The notes under the pieces were generated by a model. That model was not told where the DNA came from. It worked only from the letters and a program-made list of their open reading frames with translations, and ran no database searches. Of a DNA stretch of 17,200 nt, positions 1 through 7,515 are shown one piece after another. This DNA is from an uncultured Phycisphaerales bacterium (GTDB lineage Bacteria; Planctomycetota; Phycisphaerae; UBA1845; CAIVHJ01): the NCBI GenBank assembly GCA_903905665.1, contig CAIVHJ010000462.1, positions 1 to 17,200 of the forward strand. The letters run 5' to 3'. Position numbers and translations under genes: made by a program. Positions within the stretch are counted from its first letter, which is position 1. Each line of letters starts with the position of its first letter.

Positions 1-125
1 TTCTTCCCTTGCTCGTTCGGGTCATTTGCAGGATACTGCGTTTCATTGTTTGGCTCCTTGTGTAGAGGGTTTTTGACAATACCATCTTACTCGGAGCCAC
101 TCTTTTTTCAGAATTTCAACTAATT

Positions 126-782
126 ATGGCATCCCGCCCTGGATTTGTGGATATATCACAAAAGACCATACTTTCGGTAGTTGCAGGAATTCATCGTATT
201 ACGGACACGGAGATTGAATGCCGTCCTCTGATCATGGGAGCTCCAAGTTACGAGCATCCGCTGAACAAAAATGTAGCAATTGATCTCACTTGGCAGGGTT
301 GGGATTGGTATGAGATTTTCCCAGAGGACATCACTGAATTCGCCAAAATGAAAGATGTGTTGAGCAATTCTAAGGCATGGTTGCAGATCATGAAAAACCT
401 ACCCGAGGAAACGATCAAGCAGCATTTCTGTGAAATCCTTGGCGATTCTCCCAAAAAAGATTGGGGCGGCGAATTTGATGACCATTTCTCTGCTTCGTTG
501 CACGTCGGCACTCGGCGCATAACAGCAGCATTTCTACTGAAAGGACCTGCACAATTCCGCGAGATGACCCCTGATATGCTTGGAAAACGTGCTGACCAAA
601 TCTATCGCCTCGCAAGTACCCCTGCAGAACTATTGATTGTGCAAAATTCGCACCATATTGGTGAAGCCGTTCGAGCAACTCTACGAGCCTTTGCGGTCAC
701 ACCGCATAATCCACGCCACTATTGTTTGATTGACGGAAAAGATACATACCGAGTACTTAAGGCGTATGGCCGAGTATTGTAA
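126..782 (+). CDS. Hypothetical protein, possible nuclease-like fold
   Basis: A 218-residue soluble protein with no signal peptide or membrane segment; I do not recognise it with confidence. The C-terminal half looks structured: a strand ending in FLLKG (residues 136-140), a DQI motif (157-159) on a predicted helix, a strand LLIVQ (169-173), a helix from about 177 to 190, and a final CLIDGKDTYRVLKAYG segment (200-215). The strand-LKG-helix-strand order is reminiscent of PD-(D/E)xK nuclease-like cores, and acidic residues precede it (E116, D118, D119), but no clean (D/E)xK triad is visible, so this is only a suggestion. No Shine-Dalgarno sequence precedes the ATG at 126. It converges with the response regulator gene, 48 bp away. 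Its base composition is visibly lower in GC than the genes at the right end, so it may be an acquired or defence-type gene; that is inference. Confidence 0.6.
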   Translation: MASRPGFVDISQKTILSVVAGIHRITDTEIECRPLIMGAPSYEHPLNKNVAIDLTWQGWDWYEIFPEDITEFAKMKDVLSNSKAWLQIMKNLPEETIKQHFCEILGDSPKKDWGGEFDDHFSASLHVGTRRITAAFLLKGPAQFREMTPDMLGKRADQIYRLASTPAELLIVQNSHHIGEAVRATLRAFAVTPHNPRHYCLIDGKDTYRVLKAYGRVL

Positions 783-830
783 ATCGGGTACAATGCAGCG
801 TAGACTCGACATTTCATGTCTCAATTTGGA

Positions 831-2189
831 TCATCCCGATTGGGGTTCTAATTCGAGTGATTTCAGTTTTTCGCGGAGGGTTTTTCGGTCGATGCCGAGG
901 ATTTCCGCGGCTTGGGTTTTGTTGCCGCCGACGCCGGCCAGCACGTTGCGAATATACTCCGCCTCCACCTCGGCCAGCGTGCGGTCCAGTCGGTTGTCCC
1001 GCGCCACCGCAAAACGCATCGAAGGCGGCAAATCCGGCACATCGATCACATTGCTGTCCGTCATGACCACCACGCGCTGAATGATGTTTTCCAGCTCCCG
1101 AACATTCCCGGGCCAATGATAATTGGCTAATACCTGAAGGGCTTCATCGGTAAACTGCGGAACGGCTCGACCGAGTTCTTCGGAATACTTGCGGGCATAA
1201 TGAGCAGTCAGCAATAGAACGTCGTTGTCTCGTTCGCGGAGTGGCGGCATAGTTAGGGCGATCACGTTCAGCCGAAAGTACAGGTCCTCTCGAAATACCC
1301 GGTTCTTGACCAGCATACGGAGGTCCTTGTTGGTGGCCGCCACGACCCGCACGTCAACCGTCTGCGCGCGGGAGGAACCCACCATGTAAATTTCGCCCTC
1401 CTGCAAAACGCGGAGCAACTTGGCTTGCATGGCCAGGCTGGTGTCGCTGATCTCGTCCAGAAATATCGTGCCGCCGTCGGCCGTCTGGAAAAAACCCGCC
1501 CGCGTTTCAGACGCACCGGTAAACGCACCTTTGACGTGTCCGAACAGTTCGCTTTCCAGCAGATTTTCCGGAATAGAACCGCAATTCACCGGAACAAACG
1601 GCAGAGACGCTCGCGCCCCGCTGTAATGGATAGCCCGGGCAGCCAGTTCCTTACCCGTCCCGCTCTCTCCCGAAATCAAAACCGTCGCCTTGGCGGTAGC
1701 GGCTTTGCGAATGGCCTGGAATGTCTCACGCATCACCCGTGATTCGCCAATCAACCCCGTCAGTATCGTCAATTCCGTTTCAACTCCATTTTGCGCCTGT
1801 CGCCGAACACGCAAAACATCCAGTATTCGTCGCACCGAAGACAGCAACTCTTCATCCGTAAACGGTTTGGTGAGATATTCCTGAGCGCCCAGTTTCACCG
1901 CGGTCACGGCGCCCTGAATGGTGGGATACCCCGTGATCATCATCACTTCGGTATCCTTGAGGTTCTCACGCACATGACGGGTTAAATCCAAACCACTCAC
2001 CTGCGGCATTTTGTAATCCGTGATCACCAAATCAACTGGAACGGTTTCCAGGATGCGAATCGCATCGGAGGCGTTCATCGCCGTCATCACTTCGTAATCG
2101 GCGGCGGACAGGTTTCTTTGGACAAGTTCCAGCGTATCAGGAGCATCGTCCACCACCAGGATGCGTTCTTTTTCACTGACCAGAGTCAT
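831..2189 (-). CDS. Sigma-54-dependent NtrC-family response regulator
   Basis: A 452-residue activator with the three standard domains. The N-terminal receiver (about residues 8-120) has the acidic pair D14-D15, phospho-acceptor D58 in the LVITDYKMP motif, and K108 before a proline. The AAA+ domain (about 145-380) has Walker A GESGTGKE (174-181), the sigma-54 contact loop GAFTGA (221-226), Walker B GTIFLDEI (240-247) and WPGNVRELEN (359-368). A Fis-type helix-turn-helix lies at about 413-445 (NKTQAAEILGIDRKTLREKL). By family knowledge it drives open-complex formation by sigma-54 RNA polymerase when phosphorylated. I chose the ATG at 2189 because GGAG sits 9 nt upstream and the receiver starts directly after it. 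An earlier in-frame ATG at 2240 would add 17 residues unlike a receiver and deepen the overlap with the kinase gene. The start overlaps the kinase 3' end by 17 bp, which points to translational coupling. Its target genes are unknown and I found no convincing sigma-54 promoter in the window. Confidence 0.95.
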   Translation of the reverse strand: MTLVSEKERILVVDDAPDTLELVQRNLSAADYEVMTAMNASDAIRILETVPVDLVITDYKMPQVSGLDLTRHVRENLKDTEVMMITGYPTIQGAVTAVKLGAQEYLTKPFTDEELLSSVRRILDVLRVRRQAQNGVETELTILTGLIGESRVMRETFQAIRKAATAKATVLISGESGTGKELAARAIHYSGARASLPFVPVNCGSIPENLLESELFGHVKGAFTGASETRAGFFQTADGGTIFLDEISDTSLAMQAKLLRVLQEGEIYMVGSSRAQTVDVRVVAATNKDLRMLVKNRVFREDLYFRLNVIALTMPPLRERDNDVLLLTAHYARKYSEELGRAVPQFTDEALQVLANYHWPGNVRELENIIQRVVVMTDSNVIDVPDLPPSMRFAVARDNRLDRTLAEVEAEYIRNVLAGVGGNKTQAAEILGIDRKTLREKLKSLELEPQSG

Positions 2190-3939
2190 TTCGTTCGTTC
2201 TCCAGTTCTTGTTCTTTCGAAGCGGGTAAACGAATCTCAAACCTCGTTCCCTGACCGGGTTGGCTGGTCACCCGAATGGTACCTCGGTGAGAGGAAACGA
2301 TACCATGTACGACAGATAATCCAAGCCCGGTCCCTTCACTCACGCCTTTGGTGGTGAAAAACGGCAGAAAAATCTTGGCCTGAATCTCTTCATTCATGCC
2401 CACGCCGGTATCCTGTACCGTCCACAACACGCCGGAAGATTCACTTCGCGTGATGACCGTCAGCATTCCTCCCTGAGGCATTGCCTGCACAGCATTCACC
2501 ACCAAATTGACCAATATCTGTTTCAACTGAGCTGGGTCTGCAAATATCTCCGGCAAATCGGATGCCAGTTCTCGCACGACTCGCACATTACTCCTGGTGC
2601 AACGCGACTCAAGAAAATACAGCCCCTCCTCGATCACATGGTTAAGTTGCACCTCGGTTTTTCGAGAAGGAACTTGACGGGCGAAGACCATCAACTTGCG
2701 GATGATTTCACGCGCGTAAAGCGCGGCCGTAATAATCTTTTCCAGATCAGCGGCGGTTTGTTGCGGAACGTCCGTGTTTTTTTTCGCCAACTGTGCGAAC
2801 CCGAGAATGCTTCCGAGTGGTTCATTCAATTCATGGGCTACTCCCGCCGCCAGTTGCCCGATCGTGGCCAGCCGGTCGGCATGAATCAGCTGTTGCTGCA
2901 GGGTAACTTTCTCATTTTCAGATTCTTTTCTCTCCACCAGCAAAGATATTTCGCGAGCTACGGCAACAATCAGATTCTCTTCCTCCTTCAGAAACACCCC
3001 TGCTTCAAACTCCGGCCGACCCTCCACATAGACTACCTGAACTTGTCCACGAATCTCACCGTCGATATCAATGTCAGCCACCTGAGCATGTTTGCTTTCC
3101 CGAAAGTTGGGAGAACTGAAAGACTGGTCATCAATCGTTATTCGACCGGCGGCAATCTCCGGATATTGCCAGGCGGAAGGCAGAAGCAAGATAATGCGTC
3201 GCAACATCTCTGCCAACGGCACCTCCGACTGCTCAACCACCTGGGCGATGCCGTACAAACAAGTCAACTCCTTGACTCGCTCGTGCAGCTTATGCTCTGC
3301 CCGCCGACCCGCGATGGCCAAACCGAGGGTTTGGGCGGCTCCTTCGTAGAGTTCAACGTCTTTTCTGGTAAAACGATTGGGGAGTTCGCTTTTGATGAGC
3401 AACAAGCCATGGGTCTGTTCATTGACCAAAAAGCAAATGATGGCCAATGAACGATAGTGCCCTCCCACGCACAATTCTTCCGCAGAATCGGTCCCATCTC
3501 CACTCATCCCAAAGCGCAAGGGCTCCCACGCATCACCGATGCAGCAACTTCCGTCATTGGTAAAACGCGGGTTAGCGGAGTCGAAGTTGTGACAAATCAC
3601 GGCTCGACACAATCGCTCCAGATCCATACCATTCTGAAAGACCGGAATCACACTACCGTTCGGTGACCTGTCCCAGTGAACGAGTTCGAACCGATTTGCG
3701 ATTTCCGGCCGTTGGACTGCTTGCCAACAATAATGCAACTCACCGTCGCTCAGCCGCAGTTCAAGGGCATCACACCCGGAAAACTCCATTAACGCCTTGG
3801 ATATCTCCGACAGGAACTCGATCCGAGACAATTTACGACCGACACAGTAGAGAATGGTCCGCGACAGCCGAGCACTATCCTCAAGTTGACCTGAGCTACC
3901 AGGATCGTTGAGCGTTGAATCCGGTGGTTCCTGATGCAT
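2173..3939 (-). CDS. Soluble GAF-type sensor histidine kinase
   Basis: A 588-residue cytoplasmic kinase with no membrane span, so it probably senses an internal signal or a partner protein. Residues about 40-215 form a GAF-like domain. Residues about 215-335 form a second sensory module beginning KELTCLYGIAQ and containing LPSAWQYPEI, a module type I know from other soluble kinases. A short coiled coil (about 336-352) leads into the HisKA domain with H369 in GVAHELNEPLGSILGF. The HATPase_c domain has an N-box with N478 and N482 (NLVVNAVQAM), G1 DTGVG (510-514), F-box FLPFFTTK (524-531) and G2 GTGLGL (536-541), so it looks catalytically intact. It lies just upstream of, and overlaps, the sigma-54 response regulator, its obvious phosphotransfer partner. 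The GAF region contains several cysteines (C132, C133, C157, C169), but whether they bind anything cannot be judged. The ATG at 3939 has only a weak ribosome site. Confidence 0.93.
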   Translation of the reverse strand: MHQEPPDSTLNDPGSSGQLEDSARLSRTILYCVGRKLSRIEFLSEISKALMEFSGCDALELRLSDGELHYCWQAVQRPEIANRFELVHWDRSPNGSVIPVFQNGMDLERLCRAVICHNFDSANPRFTNDGSCCIGDAWEPLRFGMSGDGTDSAEELCVGGHYRSLAIICFLVNEQTHGLLLIKSELPNRFTRKDVELYEGAAQTLGLAIAGRRAEHKLHERVKELTCLYGIAQVVEQSEVPLAEMLRRIILLLPSAWQYPEIAAGRITIDDQSFSSPNFRESKHAQVADIDIDGEIRGQVQVVYVEGRPEFEAGVFLKEEENLIVAVAREISLLVERKESENEKVTLQQQLIHADRLATIGQLAAGVAHELNEPLGSILGFAQLAKKNTDVPQQTAADLEKIITAALYAREIIRKLMVFARQVPSRKTEVQLNHVIEEGLYFLESRCTRSNVRVVRELASDLPEIFADPAQLKQILVNLVVNAVQAMPQGGMLTVITRSESSGVLWTVQDTGVGMNEEIQAKIFLPFFTTKGVSEGTGLGLSVVHGIVSSHRGTIRVTSQPGQGTRFEIRLPASKEQELENERNDSGQ

Positions 3940-4492
3940 AGAAGCCGATCCGTTCCCGATAGACGATAAGTAGAAAACCCTATATTCATCATTTTATCGG
4001 ATTGGTGGCAACTTTTGAATGGATGAAGTGATGGACAAAACAAGAGACAACAACGGGGTAGATTGGGATGAGTCCGCTCTTTGTTGACTTTTCTGCAATC
4101 CGCTGGTTTTTCGCGAACAGTAATTCTGCTGACCGTCTCATGCTCCGGTGCATCTCCTGATAGGGGAACAGGTCTCTCACGTTTCAATCAGTAGAAGAAA
4201 TTACTGGACTCAAACCTATCTTCTGTGAGAATCGATACCAACACAGATATCCATCCGTTCCTATCTCCCAATCTGCATTAAACCTGTAAAAACGCGTTTG
4301 GTTTTGAGAGCGTTGCCATTCTTGTCAAGCGGTCGTCTTGAAAACACTCCAAAGTGCCCCACGGGACTGTTTAGGGAATTCTTGGAAAAGGACCGTAAGA
4401 GAACCTCGCACGAAAGTTGCGTAAGAATCGTGTATGAAGGTGTTCTTCAAGTAACTTCAAACCTGCGACATATTCCACAACACGAACTTGTG
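3940..4492. other. Non-coding stretch between kinase and tRNA remnant
   Basis: About 550 bases with no credible gene. Short open frames here have no recognisable protein composition and read through repeat-like or tRNA-complementary sequence. It must contain the promoter of the kinase/regulator pair on the minus strand, but I see no clear -35/-10 pair at 17 bp and no GG-N10-GC sigma-54 site. Small inverted repeats are present: CACGA 4409-4413 with TCGTG 4428-4432, and CACAA 4476-4480 with TTGTG 4488-4492; the latter ends exactly where the tRNA-derived repeat begins. Such short arms can arise by chance. Confidence 0.6.
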
Positions 4493-4537
4493 ATTCGGGG
4501 CGGCGAGATTCGAACCTGCGACCCCTTGACCAGCAGT
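4493..4537 (-). repeat. tRNA-Pro 3'-half remnant (att-like repeat)
   Basis: On the minus strand this reads as the 3' half of tRNA-Pro: anticodon-loop remnant, TCAAG of the anticodon stem, variable loop, a T-arm with intact TTCGAAT loop, and the acceptor strand CGCCCCGA. It matches 12941-12985 with mismatches at 4516, 4517, 4524, 4532 and 4533. The T-stem carries substitutions that break pairing (GCAGG against CTCGC). Upstream the 5' half is not recoverable: only short gapped matches such as AGCG and TTGAC remain, and no acceptor 5' strand CGGGGCG is found, so it cannot be a functional tRNA. Open frames across it give the usual spurious tRNA-antisense peptide. Confidence 0.75.
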
Positions 4538-4718
4538 TTTCTCGTCAACGCTCAGAGCCTCCTATTGCCAACTCAAGGCGACATTTTCATATCATGAATC
4601 AAGGCCAGGAGAGCAAGACTGTCTTGGTTCAGCGTGATATGGCGTCCTTCTCCAATTCTGACTGAAGCAGGACAACATTGCGGTGTCTCGACTTCATGAT
4701 GTTTTGACTGAAGATTGA
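4538..4718. other. Leader region upstream of regulator
   Basis: No gene is seen. It contains a perfect interrupted palindrome, CAAGAC-T-GTCTTG, at 4614-4626, nested within a looser inverted repeat (TGAATCAAG 4595-4603 and CTTGGTTCA 4623-4631, 8 of 9 positions complementary). It lies about 95 bp upstream of the likely -35 element. It could be an operator, but such short arms are expected a few times by chance in a window of this size. Confidence 0.3.
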
Positions 4719-4747
4719 TTGTAATCTATGCCCATGTGTGGTATTAT
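4719..4747 (+). promoter_or_regulatory. Candidate sigma-70-type promoter for the regulator-Ehr operon
   Basis: A -35-like TTGTAA (4719-4724) is separated by 17 bp from a -10-like TATTAT (4742-4747, five of six matches to TATAAT). Transcription would begin near 4754-4756, leaving about a 40-base leader before the ATG at 4793. It is the best match in the region upstream of the cluster. An overlapping TTGACT (4704-4709) has a poorer -10 (TATGCC, 4727-4732). Judged by eye only. Confidence 0.4.
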
Positions 4748-4792
4748 GTCCACAGTTGTCCTAGGCATGAGGAAACAGGCGGTAAACTTGGT

Positions 4793-5470
4793 ATGACTCT
4801 GACAGTCAAAGATGCTGCAAGGCTGCTAACTGTTGCTGAGAAAACTATTTACAGATGGATCAGCCAAGGTGTCTTGCCTGCATATAAAGTGAATGAACAG
4901 TACCGTTTCAATAGAGCAGAGCTTCTTGAGTGGGCCACTGCCCGCAAAATGAACGTGTCAGTGGACATTTTTCAGGAACCGGAGAGCACCGGTATTCCAC
5001 TTCCAAAGCTATCTGCCGCCCTCAAACTAGGCGGTATTTTCTATCGTTTGGACGGCAGAGACAAGCCGTCGGTACTGCATGCTCTGGTCAACATCATGCG
5101 TTTGCCGGAATCCGTGGATCGGGAGTTTTTATTTCAGGTGTTGCTGGCAAGAGAGGCTTTGGGATCAACTGGAATCGGCGACGGTATTGCGATTCCACAT
5201 GTGCGCAATCCCATCGTTCTCAATGTCACTGAACCTGCGGTCCACCTGTGTTTTTTGGAAAACGCAATCGATTTTAGTGCCATTGACAATCTACCGGTCC
5301 ACACCCTCTTCTCCCTCATCAGTCCAACAGTTCGCGCTCACCTTCATCTGATCTCAAGACTGGCCTATGCGTTACGAGATCAGGCTTTCAAGGAAGTATT
5401 GAAGCGACAAGGATCACGAGAAGAGATATTGTCCGAGGTGACACGAATTGAGAGCGCCATTAGCCATTAG
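4793..5470 (+). CDS. HTH-PTS EIIA(Ntr)-type fusion regulator
   Basis: A 225-residue soluble protein. Residues 3-50 are an excisionase/MerR-type helix-turn-helix (TVKDAARLLTVAEKTIYRWI, then a wing with GVLPAYKVNEQYRF). Residues about 72-220 are a PTS EIIA type 2 (PtsN-like) domain with the conserved active-site His136 in the GIGDGIAIPHVR motif, so it should be able to accept phosphate from an HPr-like protein. By inference it is a DNA-binding regulator whose activity follows PTS phosphorylation state. It sits first in the cluster, just upstream of the hydrogenase-related genes on the same strand, and probably controls them or itself. I chose the ATG at 4793 because the HTH begins immediately after it; an upstream in-frame start at 4715 would add 26 residues with no domain character and would lie ahead of the likely promoter -10. 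No HPr or enzyme I is encoded in the window. Confidence 0.88.
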   Translation: MTLTVKDAARLLTVAEKTIYRWISQGVLPAYKVNEQYRFNRAELLEWATARKMNVSVDIFQEPESTGIPLPKLSAALKLGGIFYRLDGRDKPSVLHALVNIMRLPESVDREFLFQVLLAREALGSTGIGDGIAIPHVRNPIVLNVTEPAVHLCFLENAIDFSAIDNLPVHTLFSLISPTVRAHLHLISRLAYALRDQAFKEVLKRQGSREEILSEVTRIESAISH

Positions 5471-5519
5471 TACTTCCCCCGATCCCACCCAATAGGTATT
5501 GAGTGCACGGAGTATTTCC

Positions 5520-7511
5520 TTGCTTACTTTACTCTTCGCAATAGGATTGCTCGTCTTCAGCGGCATCGCTGCGTTATTCGCCGGTCGTAGTCCGCTGATA
5601 TCCACGGTGATTGGCGTTTCCGGTGCGTTAGTCAGCTGTGTCGTGGGGTTGGTGCCGGCCATACGAGTTCTATCACTTGGAACTGTGGAATCATTTCGTA
5701 CTGTTTGGCAGGTTCCCGGGGGTTCGTTCTATGTCGAGTTGGATGCACTTTCGGCGTTGTTTTTAATACCCATATTGGGAGTGTCGGCCATCTGTGTGCT
5801 TTATGGCGGCCAGTATCTTCAGGTCTATAAGAACGAAAACAAACTGGGCTGGGCATGGCTCTGGGTTAACCTGCTGATTGCCAGCATGGTGCTTGTGGTC
5901 GTAGCCCGAAATGCCATTCTATTTCTGGTCGCCTGGGAAATCATGTCGCTCTCGTCGTATTTTCTGGTCACTTTCCAATATTACAGAAAGGGTGTTCGGG
6001 AAGCAGGTTGGACCTATTTAATTGCGACGCAATTGGGCACGGCTTTTTTGCTGGTGTTATTCATCCTGCTTGGCGAGTCAGGCGGTTCGCTCGATTTTGA
6101 CCATTTCATGTTCACTCATGGTTCATGGTCCGGAATTAGTGCAAATGTATTGTTTGTGCTGGCGATCATTGGTTTCGGTACTAAAGCGGGATTTGTGCCT
6201 TTTCACGTATGGTTGCCTGAAGCGCATCCTGCGGCTCCAAGTCATGTGTCCGCGATCATGTCCGGCGTCATGATCAAAACCGGTATTTATGGTTTGCTGA
6301 GGACGCTGACTTTTCTGGGCTCTCCACCGGAATGGTGGGGTTGGCTTCTGATTGGCATTGGCATGACCTCCGGCGTGCTCGGAGTTCTCTATGCCATCGC
6401 CCAGCACGATTTGAAAAGATTGTTGGCTTACCACAGTGTGGAAAATATCGGCATCATTACTCTGGGAATCGGCATTGGAGTTCTGGGAATCAGCATCCAA
6501 TCTCCGCAGATGATTGCTCTGGGATTCGCCGGTGGCCTTCTTCACGTAATCAATCATGCATTTTTCAAGAGTCTCCTGTTTTTGGGAGCAGGCTCCATCA
6601 TCCATGCGACGGGAACTGCGGAAGTTGATCGATTGGGTGGTCTGCTCAAACGAATGCCCTGGACCGGTGTCACTTTTCTGATTGGTGCGGTGGCGATTTC
6701 CGGGCTGCCGCCGCTCAACGGTTTCATCAGCGAGTTTTTGATTTATGTGGGTGCCTTTACCGGTGCCATTCAAAAGACAACGCCGCTTGCTCCCCTGATC
6801 GGAGTAATTGCCTCACTGGCTTTAATTGGAGGATTAGCGGCGGCGTGTTTTGCCAAGGCATTTGGCATATCGTTTCTTGGAGAAGCAAGAAGTCAGCATG
6901 CCGCGAATCCTCATGAAGTGGGTTGGATCATGAGAAGTTCGATGCTTCTGCTGGCGGCAGGATGCCTATTGATCGTGATATTTTCGCCGCGGCTAATCGG
7001 CATGATGAGTTCGCCGATTGCGGTAATTACCGGCTTACCCACTACGAGTCTTCTCATGGAATTGCAGCCTGCCTCCGACTGGTTGTGGACCATTCTACAA
7101 GTGGTTTCAATTTTCCTGGGTTTGCTCGGAATACTGGCAACGATTCGCTACCTGTTGCTGCGCCGAAAGCAAGTCGAATTGAATGTGACGTGGGATTGTG
7201 GATATGTACAACCCTCCAGCGGCCGGATGCAATACACCGCTTCTTCGTTCGCTCAACCGATCACAGACCTGTCTCGACTATTCCTGGGAACGAGCAAGAC
7301 TTTTATTCCCCCGCAGGGATATTTCCCCGAAGCATCTTCGTTCCATACGGATACACCGGATTGGTATCGAAGGCATATTTATGGTTATCTGTTCTCTGGT
7401 CTTTGTTGGTTATCCTCCAAATTAAGATGGTTCCAGCATGGGCGAGTGCATCTATACATTCTGTACATTGCTGTCACATTACTGCTTCTGCTGATCTGGA
7501 ACTTGGGGTGA
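5520..7511 (+). CDS. hyfB: HyfB-like proton-channel subunit (NuoL family)
   Basis: A very hydrophobic protein of 663 residues with about 15 or more membrane segments, of the antiporter-like NuoL/HyfB family. In this superfamily the subunit forms an ion-translocating half-channel pair. Visible signature residues are E140 in LFLVAWEIMSLSSYF, K222 in GFGTKAGFVPFHVWLPEAHP, K299 in the DLKRLLAYHSVENIG motif, and H346 and K350 in HVINHAFFKSLLFLGAGS. The C-terminal extension with WDCGYVQPSSGRMQYTASSFAQP and a final membrane helix is typical of HyfB/HycC rather than NuoL. I prefer the TTG at 5520 because GGAG (5509-5512) lies 7 nt upstream; a TTG at 5499 would add seven residues but has no spaced ribosome site. 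It begins 49 bp after the regulator and is followed 4 bp later by the HyfC-like gene. Confidence 0.93.
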   Translation: MLTLLFAIGLLVFSGIAALFAGRSPLISTVIGVSGALVSCVVGLVPAIRVLSLGTVESFRTVWQVPGGSFYVELDALSALFLIPILGVSAICVLYGGQYLQVYKNENKLGWAWLWVNLLIASMVLVVVARNAILFLVAWEIMSLSSYFLVTFQYYRKGVREAGWTYLIATQLGTAFLLVLFILLGESGGSLDFDHFMFTHGSWSGISANVLFVLAIIGFGTKAGFVPFHVWLPEAHPAAPSHVSAIMSGVMIKTGIYGLLRTLTFLGSPPEWWGWLLIGIGMTSGVLGVLYAIAQHDLKRLLAYHSVENIGIITLGIGIGVLGISIQSPQMIALGFAGGLLHVINHAFFKSLLFLGAGSIIHATGTAEVDRLGGLLKRMPWTGVTFLIGAVAISGLPPLNGFISEFLIYVGAFTGAIQKTTPLAPLIGVIASLALIGGLAAACFAKAFGISFLGEARSQHAANPHEVGWIMRSSMLLLAAGCLLIVIFSPRLIGMMSSPIAVITGLPTTSLLMELQPASDWLWTILQVVSIFLGLLGILATIRYLLLRRKQVELNVTWDCGYVQPSSGRMQYTASSFAQPITDLSRLFLGTSKTFIPPQGYFPEASSFHTDTPDWYRRHIYGYLFSGLCWLSSKLRWFQHGRVHLYILYIAVTLLLLLIWNLG

Positions 7512-7515
7512 TTCG

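Noticed and set aside
73..78. TTGACA -35 box upstream of the first gene
   Set aside because: No -10-like hexamer lies 15-19 bp downstream, so I do not call a promoter.
808..820. Hairpin GACAT-TTC-ATGTC between the converging genes at 782 and 831
   Set aside because: The stem is only 5 bp and no T-run follows on either strand, so it is not supported as a terminator.
2190..2240. Longer start for the response regulator (ATG at 2240)
   Set aside because: The extra 17 residues are not receiver-like and lie within the kinase coding sequence; the ATG at 2189 has a properly spaced GGAG.
4298..4597. Plus-strand open frame of 99 codons
   Set aside because: It runs antisense through the tRNA-Pro remnant and its peptide (GGEIRTCDPL) is the familiar spurious tRNA-antisense product.
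3940..4792. Sigma-54 (-24/-12) promoter as target of the NtrC-type regulator
   Set aside because: I scanned both strands by eye for GG-N10-GC with TGGCAC/TTGCA context; the partial TTGCA and TGGCA matches lack the partner element.
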